DNA of 56,035 nucleotides, taken from positions 1 to 56,035 of the forward strand of contig JAWCLH010000017.1 of assembly GCA_038851035.1 (NCBI GenBank), written 5' to 3'. Positions 8,485 through 16,561 of the stretch are shown in pieces. The position numbers and the translations under genes were made by a program. Each line of letters starts with the position of its first letter. Within the stretch, counting starts at the first letter, position 1. The notes under the pieces are model-generated. The model made no database searches. It was given only the letters and a program-made list of their open reading frames with translations, and had not been told where the DNA came from. Source of the DNA: Thermoplasmata archaeon (GTDB lineage Archaea; Thermoplasmatota; DTKX01; VGTL01).

Positions 8485-9180
8485 TCATTCCTCCGTCCAG
8501 TCTATAAGGTTCTTCACGAGCTCGAGCTCCCTCACGAACTCAAGGGGGTCTTGGACCGCTCCAACCTCCTCGAGGCTATCGTGAGTATCCGTGCCTATCG
8601 AGAGGCCGACCTTTGTCCCCCTGAGCCGAGAGAAGAAGGCGGCGGAGTGCCTGTATAGCGGCGTCTGGAGCCTTGCGTGGCGGGGGCTTGGGCAGAGCTC
8701 GAGGAAGAGCTTGTTCGTCTCAAGCACTGGTATCAGAACTGATGGATCGACCTCGGCGAAGTTGCGGCCGATGTCGTTGTGGGCCAGCCCCACGGGGGGC
8801 TCGAGCTCTTTCCTCTTATCGAAGAGCTCCCAGAGGCCCATCCCGCCCGCCTCCTCGTCTTGCACGTTTTCAAAGAGGACGAAGTCAAGCTTGTTCAAGA
8901 GGTTGTAGGGGAGGTATTCTAGATCCTGCGTCCTCTCGTGGCAGGCGTCTATCTCCACCCCGACGAGGACGCGAATTCGGTCCCTGTACTGCGCCGCCAG
9001 CCTCCGGACGTGCTCTATATAATCCTCCAAAGCGGAGGGCACGATGGAGCGCTTCCTGGTGGTCCTGTAGTGGTCGGAGATTCCCACGACCTTCAGCCTT
9101 GCGTGAATAGCGGCCTCGACAATATCGCGCGGGCTGAACCTCCCGTCGGAGTAAGTGGTGTGGTTGTGCAGGTTCATCAT
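8485..9180 (-). CDS. PHP-domain phosphoesterase
   Basis: The 231-residue protein has the complete set of PHP metal ligands: HNHTTYSDG at the N-terminus, GISDHYR, VGVEIDACHER, LAHNDIG and, near the end, SIGTDTHD. PHP proteins hydrolyse phosphoesters, for example histidinol phosphate or nucleotides, with a trinuclear metal site. The gene is last in the operon that runs from 13754. Its ATG overlaps the TGA of the cPGS-like gene as ATGA, so translation is probably coupled. The substrate cannot be read from the sequence; context allows a phosphoglycerate-type substrate but does not show it. Confidence 0.85.
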   Translation of the reverse strand: MMNLHNHTTYSDGRFSPRDIVEAAIHARLKVVGISDHYRTTRKRSIVPSALEDYIEHVRRLAAQYRDRIRVLVGVEIDACHERTQDLEYLPYNLLNKLDFVLFENVQDEEAGGMGLWELFDKRKELEPPVGLAHNDIGRNFAEVDPSVLIPVLETNKLFLELCPSPRHARLQTPLYRHSAAFFSRLRGTKVGLSIGTDTHDSLEEVGAVQDPLEFVRELELVKNLIDWTEE

Positions 9181-10547
9181 TTCAGCTTACCCTCGGACTT
9201 CATTTTGGCGATGAACTTGTCCATGACTTCCTTCAGATCCGGCTTGCCGATCTCCTGAAGCTCGTACCTGACGCGAACTATCGGCTTCTTCACTTTTATA
9301 GCGCGGCTCAGGTCAATGGGCGTTCCGGATATCACGAGATCGCATGGCGCGGAGTTAATCACCTGCTCAAGCTCTTCGCACTGGGGGTCGGTGTAGCCCA
9401 TCGCCGGCAGAATCGTGCCGAGGTGCGGGTAGGCCTCGTAGGTGCTCTTTATCGAGCCGATTGCGTATGGCCTGGGGTCCACTATCTCCGCCGCCCCGAA
9501 CTCCCTCGCCGCGATGAACCCAGCGCCGAATTTCATTCCCCCGTGGGTCACGGTCGGGCCGTCCTCGACCACCAGCACCCTCTTGCCCTGTATTTTCTTC
9601 CCGTCCCCCTCGACTGTCAGGGGGGAGGCGGCGTCGATGATGATCGCGCCGGGCCGGACGGCTCTGATGTTTCTTCTGACGATCTCCACATTTTCTCCAT
9701 CCGCCGTATCGACTTTGTTGATAATCACGACGTCCGCCATCCTGAGGTTAGTCTCGCCCGGGTGGTAGGTAACCTCGTGCCCGGGGCGGAATGGGTCTGC
9801 GATTACGATGTGGAGGTCGGAGTGGTAGAAGGAGGTATCGTTGTTGCCTCCGTCCCAGATAATCACATCGGCCTCCTTTTCGGCCATGTGGAGTATTTTC
9901 TCGTAATCTACGCCCGCGAACACCACCACGCCGTTGGCGATGTGGGGCTCGTACTCTTCCCTCTCTTCAATGGTGCAGTCTTCTCTGTCCATGTCTTCGA
10001 ACGAGGCGAAGCGCTGGGCGACCTGCCTTGAGAGGTCCCCGTAGGGCATCGGGTGTCTTATCGCGACGACCCTGTATCCCCTCTCTTTTAGAATTCTCGA
10101 TATCGCCCGTGTTGTTTGGCTCTTTCCAGCGCCCGTCCGGACCGCACAGACCGATATCACCGGCAGCCGGCTGCGTAGCATTGTTGGGGTGGTCCCCATC
10201 AGGCGGAAGTCGGCCCCCAGCGCTAGCACCATTGAGGCCTTGTGCATCAGTTCTACGTGGCTGATGTCACTGTAGGCGAAGATGACCTCGTCCACCTTGT
10301 GCCGCTTTATCAGTTTGGGCAGCTCCTCTTCGGGGTGAATGGGAATTCCTTCGGGGTAGAGTGGCCCGGCCAACACTGGGGGATAGACCCGGCCTGCGAT
10401 GTCCGGTATCTGGGTGGCCGTGAAGGCGACAACCTGGTGGGAGGGGTCGTTTCTGAAAGCGATGTTGAAGTTGTGGAAATCCCTCCCAGCGGCGCCCATT
10501 ATGATAACTCTGCGAGCGTTTTTCAGAAACCCAGTCAAGAATAGCAC
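9177..10547 (-). CDS. Cyclic 2,3-diphosphoglycerate synthetase-like P-loop protein
   Basis: The 456-residue protein matches the archaeal family annotated as cyclic 2,3-diphosphoglycerate synthetase (COG2403-type P-loop protein). The enzyme makes the intramolecular anhydride of 2,3-DPG, a thermoprotectant and phosphate store in some methanogens. An N-terminal Rossmann-like part contains IIMGAAGRDFHNFN and YPEGIPI. A Walker A motif lies at 139-145 (GAGKSQT) and later motifs include WDGGNNDTSF and IINKVD. The start is a GTG at 10547, 3 bases after the TAG of the upstream gene, with GGGGGTG close by. Whether this protein makes cDPG or acts as another P-loop ligase or GTPase is not settled by sequence alone. 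Confidence 0.85.
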   Translation of the reverse strand: MLFLTGFLKNARRVIIMGAAGRDFHNFNIAFRNDPSHQVVAFTATQIPDIAGRVYPPVLAGPLYPEGIPIHPEEELPKLIKRHKVDEVIFAYSDISHVELMHKASMVLALGADFRLMGTTPTMLRSRLPVISVCAVRTGAGKSQTTRAISRILKERGYRVVAIRHPMPYGDLSRQVAQRFASFEDMDREDCTIEEREEYEPHIANGVVVFAGVDYEKILHMAEKEADVIIWDGGNNDTSFYHSDLHIVIADPFRPGHEVTYHPGETNLRMADVVIINKVDTADGENVEIVRRNIRAVRPGAIIIDAASPLTVEGDGKKIQGKRVLVVEDGPTVTHGGMKFGAGFIAAREFGAAEIVDPRPYAIGSIKSTYEAYPHLGTILPAMGYTDPQCEELEQVINSAPCDLVISGTPIDLSRAIKVKKPIVRVRYELQEIGKPDLKEVMDKFIAKMKSEGKLK

Positions 10548-10550
10548 CCC

Positions 10551-13500
10551 CTATTTGACTGTAGCACCGCACTTGAAGCAGCGGATGGCTGTTACAGGAA
10601 TCTGGTTTCCGCACCTCGGGCAGGTCGCCCTGGAGGGCCGGGAGGGGGCGGCGGCTCCTGCCGCCTTCGGGGCTGGTGGGGGTTCGGCCCGAATTCCGCG
10701 CACCGCCCTGTATTCCGCTAGTGCGGCCTCCCTCCCCGCCCTAGCGGCCTCTAGATGGGGCGCGGCCTCCTGTTCCCCGCCTCTCTGGAGGTATATACCG
10801 GCCAGCCTCAGGTTAATTCTGCGTGTGTCGAGGAGACCGAATGTGTCACAGGCGAGCGCCTTCTGATAGCAGTTGATTGCCTCGTTCTCCCTGCCGGCGG
10901 CAAGGGAGGCGTCGCCGTGCCTGACCAATGCTCCGAGATACTCTCTGTTGGAATACTGGTCCAATAGCTGAAATATGAGGAGCGGCAGGTTGAACGGGGC
11001 CATCTCGGAGAGGGCCTCGTGGACACCTCCCGTGGAGACAACCTCCGGGAGGGGCTGGGTCAAGTGGCGACAGGCGGCGGCGGGTCGGGCGATGCCGTGA
11101 ATCTCCTCCCTGAAGAGATAGACATTCACGTCCCTCCAGGCCCCCAGCGCCCCTTTGATGTGGTCCCAGAACTCCCCGCCCTTTAGCTCCGCCAGCCTCT
11201 CCGCCGCCTTCCAATTCCTCTCCGTCAGGTGGTGGTATAGCACGATGCGGTCGCACAGCTCGTTGGCGCTGAGCTCGTCCCTTGCGATGGCCCGGGTATA
11301 GTCCTGCACGAGCTCGTCGAGCTCTCTTGCGAGCACCGCCTCCTCCGGGGAGTTCAGCAGCTTGGCCACCTCGAGCGCCCCGACGAGAACCTGCGCGTAC
11401 ACCGCTAGGTCCTTCGAATCGCCGGTGTCCCTCGCCTCCCTCCTCAGCGCCGGCAGATACTCTCGGCACATCTCGAGCATTGTCTCGAAGTCCTGAAGCT
11501 GGAAAAGGAGGCGCAGCATCAGGGCCACTGCGCGCGCCTCGGGCTTCTCCCGCCTGAGGACCCTCGACGCCTCCAGAAGAAAGCCCGCCCTCGCCAGCTC
11601 CTCAGCGGCATCTAGGAAGCGCGACTGGGCCATGTAGCCCTCCACTCGCGACTTCAGTTCGTCGGGAACTAAGGGCTTGGGTTTCTTCGCCGTGGCCGCG
11701 CGGGTCCAGGCCTCACCAGCACGATCCCTGTCACCCATCCTCGTCAACAGTTTGGCGGCCGTGACCCAGTCCTCGAGCTGCTTCGCAATGGCGACAGCGC
11801 GGTCCGGCTTCCCGGCGTCGATGTAGGCGACCATTGCGGTCCGCATCGCTTTTTCATAAGCGGCGGCGGTTGATGGGCCACGGGGGCGCTTCGCCCATGC
11901 CTGGGCGAGCCTCTCGTAGCTGTCGGCCAGGGTGAGGAACTCCCTCCTCTCTATGATAAGGGGCGCGGCGAGCTCGAGCGCGGCCTGGGCCTCGGCGAGC
12001 CCGACCTCGGTGACTCCCGGCGAGGATAGAATTTCGAGCGCCCTCTCCAGCTCCGCCTCCATCGCGCGCGGACTCCGCGCCCGCGCCTCCGTGAGGGATG
12101 CGAGGGCCTTCCTGCCCAGCTCTGCGGCCTCCCGGAAGTTCCCCAGCTTCAGGCTACCGCGCGCGGCCTCGAGATGGCTCTTTGCCTCGGACACATCGAC
12201 ATCGAGCTTGGCCGCCTCCTGAATTCTTTCGGCCACCGCCTCGAGCTCCTTTCTCGTTTCTGCTCTTGCGGTTCGCTCCTGCCTGATGAGCTGCACTAGC
12301 TCCTCGGCCTGCCGGATGAAAGAGAGGGCCTCTGTGAACATGCCACTCTGGAAGGACGCCTCCGCCTTCTCCGCAAGCCCGTCCAGTTCGGCGATTCTAG
12401 GCTCAGGCCTCTCGAGAACCCCGGTCCCCTCGGTCCCCCTCCCCTCCACCCCCGCCTTCAGCTCATCAATAAAAAGAATCATTTTCGAGAGGGCGTCCGC
12501 GGTATCCCTGCGGAGCTTCTCTCTCTCAAGAGCGATTTTCTCTAGCGCCTCCAGCCCGTTTCGGACCTCGCTCAGGGCCTCCATTGTCGAGGGGTAGTTC
12601 CTAGCCCCCATTCCGGCGGTAGCCTGCCTGAGCGACGCCTCCAGCACGGAGACGTCATGCCCCCCCTTTTTTGCGACCGTGACCGCGGATTGGTGTCTGG
12701 AGATCAGCTCCCTAGCGACCTGAGCGATGTCAAAAATGACGAGCTCCATGGGGCCGCAGAAGGCCGCGAGCCCCGCATCGTCAGAGATGGCTATTGCATA
12801 GACCGCGCCCTTGGCGGAGTACCTCCAGCCGACGAAGCCGGGCCTCGTCACGAAGTGGACAACATTGTCGCCCGTGGAGGCCAAGACGCAGTCCGCGGAG
12901 CCAGAGGCGACCATTTTCACTATATTTGCGCCCAGACTGCAGGACCAGACCCTGAGGCCCTGAGCGTCAAGGCATATCAGCTCTCGCCCCGCGGCCGCGA
13001 CCACGCAATCGCCCCTCGAAGACATCGCCAGCGCGCTCACGGGTGCCCCGCAGTCGTGGGTTGCTAGGGGTATCCCCGTGCCGCTGAACAGGTAAACTTT
13101 ATGGTCGCTCGAGCCGAGGGCCACTACGCCCCCATCAGATGAAATCGCCACGGCGTCCATAGAGTCCCGCGCCTCGTGCGCCCAGAGAAGCTGTCCCGTG
13201 GCGTCCAGATAGGCAGCGGTCCTATCGGCCGAGCCCGCGACCGTCACACGGCCGTCGGCCGATATCGCGGCCGAGACCACCCTGTCCTCGAATCTGTACT
13301 TCCAGGCGAACTTCTTTATCTGGCGCTTCCTGTCGAAAAAGTATAGGTTGCTGTCCTCCCCCCCCGCGACCATGAAGTCCCCGTTCTCCGAGAGCGCGAG
13401 GCACTTCACCAAGCGGCCAACCTCGTGCTTGAACTCAAGGAGGCCACTCCTGCCGAAGAAGTAGATGTTGTTGTCGTCCGAGGCTGTGGCGAGGTAGTCC

Positions 13501-13754
13501 CCGCTCCTGCAGATGCCGACGGTGGATATTGCCTCTCTTGTCTTGTGCTTCCAGTTCAGCTTGCCCGCGCCGTCGTAGAGGGCAATGTAGCCGTGCTGTC
13601 CGGGGACCATCCCGCCAAGCGCGAGGTACCTGCCACCGCGTGAAAGGCCCAGGGCTAGACCGTAGCCCTCGATGGGCACCCTTGTGCTCTCCTGAGCCTC
13701 CCAGAGCCTCGAGGAGCTCAGCCCTGCGCTCTCGCCTGACTGCACACAGGACAC
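10551..13754 (-). CDS. WD40-like propeller / TPR / zinc-ribbon cytoplasmic scaffold
   Basis: The 1067-residue protein has no signal peptide or membrane helix. Residues about 25-345 form about eight WD40/PQQ-like blades (AISSDGGVVALGSSDHKVYLF type). A helical, Glu/Arg-rich region with TPR-like repeats follows (about 350-1000). The C-terminus is a four-cysteine zinc ribbon, CPRCGNQIP...CFKCGATVK. The start is a GTG at 13754; no ATG lies before residue 49. It is first in an operon with the cPGS-like and PHP genes, which suggests a common process, but its partner is unknown. Propeller plus TPR plus zinc ribbon points to protein or nucleic-acid interaction rather than catalysis. Confidence 0.85.
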   Translation of the reverse strand: MSCVQSGESAGLSSSRLWEAQESTRVPIEGYGLALGLSRGGRYLALGGMVPGQHGYIALYDGAGKLNWKHKTREAISTVGICRSGDYLATASDDNNIYFFGRSGLLEFKHEVGRLVKCLALSENGDFMVAGGEDSNLYFFDRKRQIKKFAWKYRFEDRVVSAAISADGRVTVAGSADRTAAYLDATGQLLWAHEARDSMDAVAISSDGGVVALGSSDHKVYLFSGTGIPLATHDCGAPVSALAMSSRGDCVVAAAGRELICLDAQGLRVWSCSLGANIVKMVASGSADCVLASTGDNVVHFVTRPGFVGWRYSAKGAVYAIAISDDAGLAAFCGPMELVIFDIAQVARELISRHQSAVTVAKKGGHDVSVLEASLRQATAGMGARNYPSTMEALSEVRNGLEALEKIALEREKLRRDTADALSKMILFIDELKAGVEGRGTEGTGVLERPEPRIAELDGLAEKAEASFQSGMFTEALSFIRQAEELVQLIRQERTARAETRKELEAVAERIQEAAKLDVDVSEAKSHLEAARGSLKLGNFREAAELGRKALASLTEARARSPRAMEAELERALEILSSPGVTEVGLAEAQAALELAAPLIIERREFLTLADSYERLAQAWAKRPRGPSTAAAYEKAMRTAMVAYIDAGKPDRAVAIAKQLEDWVTAAKLLTRMGDRDRAGEAWTRAATAKKPKPLVPDELKSRVEGYMAQSRFLDAAEELARAGFLLEASRVLRREKPEARAVALMLRLLFQLQDFETMLEMCREYLPALRREARDTGDSKDLAVYAQVLVGALEVAKLLNSPEEAVLARELDELVQDYTRAIARDELSANELCDRIVLYHHLTERNWKAAERLAELKGGEFWDHIKGALGAWRDVNVYLFREEIHGIARPAAACRHLTQPLPEVVSTGGVHEALSEMAPFNLPLLIFQLLDQYSNREYLGALVRHGDASLAAGRENEAINCYQKALACDTFGLLDTRRINLRLAGIYLQRGGEQEAAPHLEAARAGREAALAEYRAVRGIRAEPPPAPKAAGAAAPSRPSRATCPRCGNQIPVTAIRCFKCGATVK

Positions 13755-13896
13755 CAGACCGGCAGTGCTGGATGCCCATTATGACATTTAATATTTTCCA
13801 GAATATATTATTATAAGACCCTCTCTCGCGCCCTGCCCAATGCCCCACAGGGCCGTCCGCAAAAAATATCCAGTGCGCGGGCATTAGCGGGTCGAT
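13755..13896. promoter_or_regulatory. Divergent promoter region
   Basis: TTATAATAATATATTC (minus strand, 13803-13818) suits the leftward operon starting at 13754. AAAAAATAT at 13861-13869 suits the rightward YkgJ gene, with a nearly leaderless start at 13897. Confidence 0.45.
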
Positions 13897-15069
13897 ATGA
13901 CCGACATCAGAGCTGGGGGCGACCGAGATGGAGTCGCGAGCCTTCGAGCGCTAGACAGAAGCGAGCTGGAGGGGCTGGTGCTCGATTGCCCAGAGAGCTG
14001 TGCATACTGCTGCCTCTGTCCCCCGGAACTCCTGAACAGCGAGCTCGAGCGCTTCCTGTCACTCAGGCCGAACGCTGTGGAGCGCCGGTGGGGCTCGTTC
14101 CATCTGGCCCTCCAGGGCGGCCAGGGCGCCTGCACCCTGCTCAAGGACAGAAGGTGCCAGGACTATGGGGGCAGGCCCTTCCACTGCCGGGCCTTTCCCA
14201 TCCGCGTGCACTTCCTTTACAGAGTCCAGGCCTGTGCGATTCTCTCGTGTCGGGGGATAAGAGGGGGAGGATGGTCTCTCCCGCCGGCCCAGGCGGGCCC
14301 GCGCCGCTTCAACGGCTCTGCATCGCCCCCTGAGGCACCTGCGGGGCTGGGACACCGGGACGAGCGCATCCAACGCGCCCCAGTGCCACTGACAGAAATT
14401 CTCGACGCAATCCTTTCTGAAGGGCAGGAGAGGGCGCGCACGATGTCCGCCTCAGCCGAGGCCGCCTGGAGCCGCTTCTCCCGGAGAGCTCGCCGCGCCG
14501 GTATGCTCACCGACCCCCGCGCCCTCAGAGCGGCGATGAGCTCCGAGATCGACCTCTGGCCCGATGGAATTCATGCCGAGGAAGAAGAGGCCCGTGAGAT
14601 AGCTATCGGCATCTTCGGCGCGCGCGACCTCATGGAGCTCCCCATCTACCTCTCCCCAGACCTGAGCTGGCATGTTTTCCGAATTCGCTCGGGGGCTCTC
14701 ACCAGACATATCCTCCACGAAGATGGCTCGCTCTCACCGGCGGGCAGGTGGCGCCTTGAGGATGTTCCTCTTCTCGAGCTCGACGCGGCTGGTAAAGAGG
14801 AGCTCAGGAGGTATCTCCACCTCTTAAACCGTCGGGACTCAACTCTTGCGGCGGCCGCGCACGTCACGGCCTCTGGGGGGTTCGGGGAGGAGCTTGAGGA
14901 GGTCTACTACGACACCTTGCGCGACTGCGCGCTGGACCTCTGGTGGAGGTCCAGCCTTCTGGCCCGGATCAACGGCGCGAATACAATCGGAGGGGCGGAG
15001 TTGCGCGAGGGCGTGGTCTTCTGCGATGCGGACTTCCTCGATATGTCCGGCATCGGCGGGATGCTATGA
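13897..15069 (+). CDS. YkgJ-family cysteine-cluster protein
   Basis: The 390-residue protein starts with a YkgJ-type zinc/iron-binding cysteine cluster: C31, C35, C38-C39 and C41, then KDRRCQDYGGRPFHCRAFP and a later ACAILSC. The cluster domain takes only the first 130 or so residues. The remaining 260 are not recognised and hold no membrane helix. YkgJ proteins are thought to bind a metal or an Fe-S cluster, and no reaction is established. The stop overlaps the start of the next gene as ATGA, so the two are probably coupled. Confidence 0.8.
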   Translation: MTDIRAGGDRDGVASLRALDRSELEGLVLDCPESCAYCCLCPPELLNSELERFLSLRPNAVERRWGSFHLALQGGQGACTLLKDRRCQDYGGRPFHCRAFPIRVHFLYRVQACAILSCRGIRGGGWSLPPAQAGPRRFNGSASPPEAPAGLGHRDERIQRAPVPLTEILDAILSEGQERARTMSASAEAAWSRFSRRARRAGMLTDPRALRAAMSSEIDLWPDGIHAEEEEAREIAIGIFGARDLMELPIYLSPDLSWHVFRIRSGALTRHILHEDGSLSPAGRWRLEDVPLLELDAAGKEELRRYLHLLNRRDSTLAAAAHVTASGGFGEELEEVYYDTLRDCALDLWWRSSLLARINGANTIGGAELREGVVFCDADFLDMSGIGGML

Positions 15070-15773
15070 CTATGATGCGCACCGGGGCCACCTCCCCCGG
15101 GTCGCGGACCCTATCCCGCCCAGCTCCGCCTCCAAGAATCATGAGTGCGCTCCTGATTCTTACGTCGTCCATCGTTGGCTCCGCGGTCTATTCTGGGTTC
15201 GAGCTCTTCTTCAGCGCGATCGGGGTGAGGAAGGGGTCCCATGAGCTCGCGGTCTTCCTCGGCTTCTTCGTCGCTCCCCTCGGAGCGCTCCTCCTGTGGG
15301 GCCGGAGGCCGGAACTCGGCCGCCTTGACCGAGGGTTCTGGGCCGGCGCGGCCGCCTACCAGCTTTTCCTCCCTCCCATTATCCTCGTCATTCCCTCGAA
15401 CCGCGCCTATTTCGAGGCCTACAGGATGGGCGCGGGCGAAGCCGGTCTCTGGGCACTGCTCACCCTCCTGCAGGTCTCGTCCGTGGACTTCTTCACCAGA
15501 CGCGTGGTCCAGCTCGAGGTCGAGAGGGCGTGGGGCCCGGGCCAGGGTCTGCTGGCTGGGTTTATCGCGTGGTGCGCCGGCCATGTGCTCGAGTACGGTT
15601 GGCTCCGGGGGCTGATGGGCCCGCCGGGGACGCTACTCTATATCGGGCTCGCCGGGGTCCTGACGGGCATTGTATATTGGAGGACGAAGAATGCTCTAGG
15701 GCTGATGGCCGGGCATTTCATCCTCAATCTTCTCGCCGCCGTTGCCGCTGTGGCATTGCTCGGTTCTGGCTGA
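15066..15773 (+). CDS. CPBP-type (Abi) intramembrane protein with altered motif 1
   Basis: The 235-residue polytopic membrane protein has about six or seven hydrophobic helices. The second half resembles the CPBP/Abi glutamic protease family: FIAWCAGH corresponds to motif 2 (FxxxH) and GHFILN to motif 3 (HxxxN). The first motif, normally EExxxR, is replaced by SVDFFTRR, so the usual catalytic Glu pair is missing. ATG at 15066 overlaps the upstream stop; ATG at 15141 would begin directly at the first helix. It may be an inactive or divergent member. Confidence 0.65.
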   Translation: MTMMRTGATSPGSRTLSRPAPPPRIMSALLILTSSIVGSAVYSGFELFFSAIGVRKGSHELAVFLGFFVAPLGALLLWGRRPELGRLDRGFWAGAAAYQLFLPPIILVIPSNRAYFEAYRMGAGEAGLWALLTLLQVSSVDFFTRRVVQLEVERAWGPGQGLLAGFIAWCAGHVLEYGWLRGLMGPPGTLLYIGLAGVLTGIVYWRTKNALGLMAGHFILNLLAAVAAVALLGSG

Positions 15774-15823
15774 TTCTATCAGCGAGCCAGTCCGTGCATG
15801 TCCACAGGCCCTCCCCAAGCCGC

Positions 15824-15833
15824 TATTTTTTTA
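15824..15833 (+). promoter_or_regulatory. TATA-like box of the ThiI-like gene
   Basis: TATTTTTTTA lies about 30-40 bases before the ATG at 15863 and predicts a leaderless or nearly leaderless transcript. Confidence 0.45.
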
Positions 15834-15862
15834 TCCTCCCCTCCCCTTGTGTGCTCCCCGTG

Positions 15863-16486
15863 ATGCTGCTCGCGCTCCTCTCCGGCGGAATCGACTCCCC
15901 AGTGGCAGCGCACATGATGCTCTCTCGGGGCGCGGACCTGACAGCCGTCCACTTCGACAACCGGCCCTATGGCGGGCTGGAGCACCAGCTCACCAAAGTG
16001 AGGGAGATGGCCCGGAGGCTTGCGGAGCTTCACGGGCGCGCGGTCCCCGTCATCGTCGCACCCCACGGCGCGAATCACGCTATCTTCCTGGATAGATGCC
16101 GGCCGGGTCTTCATTGCGTCCTCTGCCGCAGAATGATGCTGCGCGTTGCAGGGGCGCTCGGGCTCAGGGAGGGCGCGGCCGCGCTGGTCACGGGAGAGTC
16201 TCTCGGGCAGGTAGCCTCCCAGACTCTCCAGAACCTAGCCACCGAGCTTACCGCCTCTCCCCTACCGGTCCTCCGTCCCTTGATAGGTCTCGACAAGCAG
16301 GAGATCGTTGACATTGCGCGGAGAATCGGCACCTACGAAATATCGATTCAACCGGGCTCCTGCTGCACGGCGGTCCCGGCGAGGCCCTCGGTGGCCGCCT
16401 CTGCCCGTGAGGTGGAGGAGGAGGAGGGGAAGCTGGACATTGAGGCGATGGTGAGGGCCTGCATTGAGGGGGCGAAGAAGCTCTGA
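15863..16486 (+). CDS. Minimal ThiI-like PP-loop sulfurtransferase domain
   Basis: The 207-residue protein equals the C-terminal PP-loop domain of ThiI, which activates U8 of tRNA for 4-thiouridine formation and feeds thiamine sulfur transfer. The ATP pyrophosphatase motif SGGIDSP lies at 7-13. Cysteines C85 and C88 (CVLC) and C167-C168 (GSCC) match the three positions that bind an Fe-S cluster in archaeal ThiI. The N-terminal ferredoxin-like and THUMP domains are absent, and a TATA box plus leaderless start at 15863 argues that the short form is real. ATG is used, although a GTG directly precedes it. RNA binding may need a separate THUMP protein. Confidence 0.85.
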   Translation: MLLALLSGGIDSPVAAHMMLSRGADLTAVHFDNRPYGGLEHQLTKVREMARRLAELHGRAVPVIVAPHGANHAIFLDRCRPGLHCVLCRRMMLRVAGALGLREGAAALVTGESLGQVASQTLQNLATELTASPLPVLRPLIGLDKQEIVDIARRIGTYEISIQPGSCCTAVPARPSVAASAREVEEEEGKLDIEAMVRACIEGAKKL

Positions 16487-16561
16487 GCTGTGTAGCGAGA
16501 GCTGACTGCCCGACGGCCAAGCGGCCATAGGCAAGGTTTCTCGAGCGGCCGGCTCTCCTTC

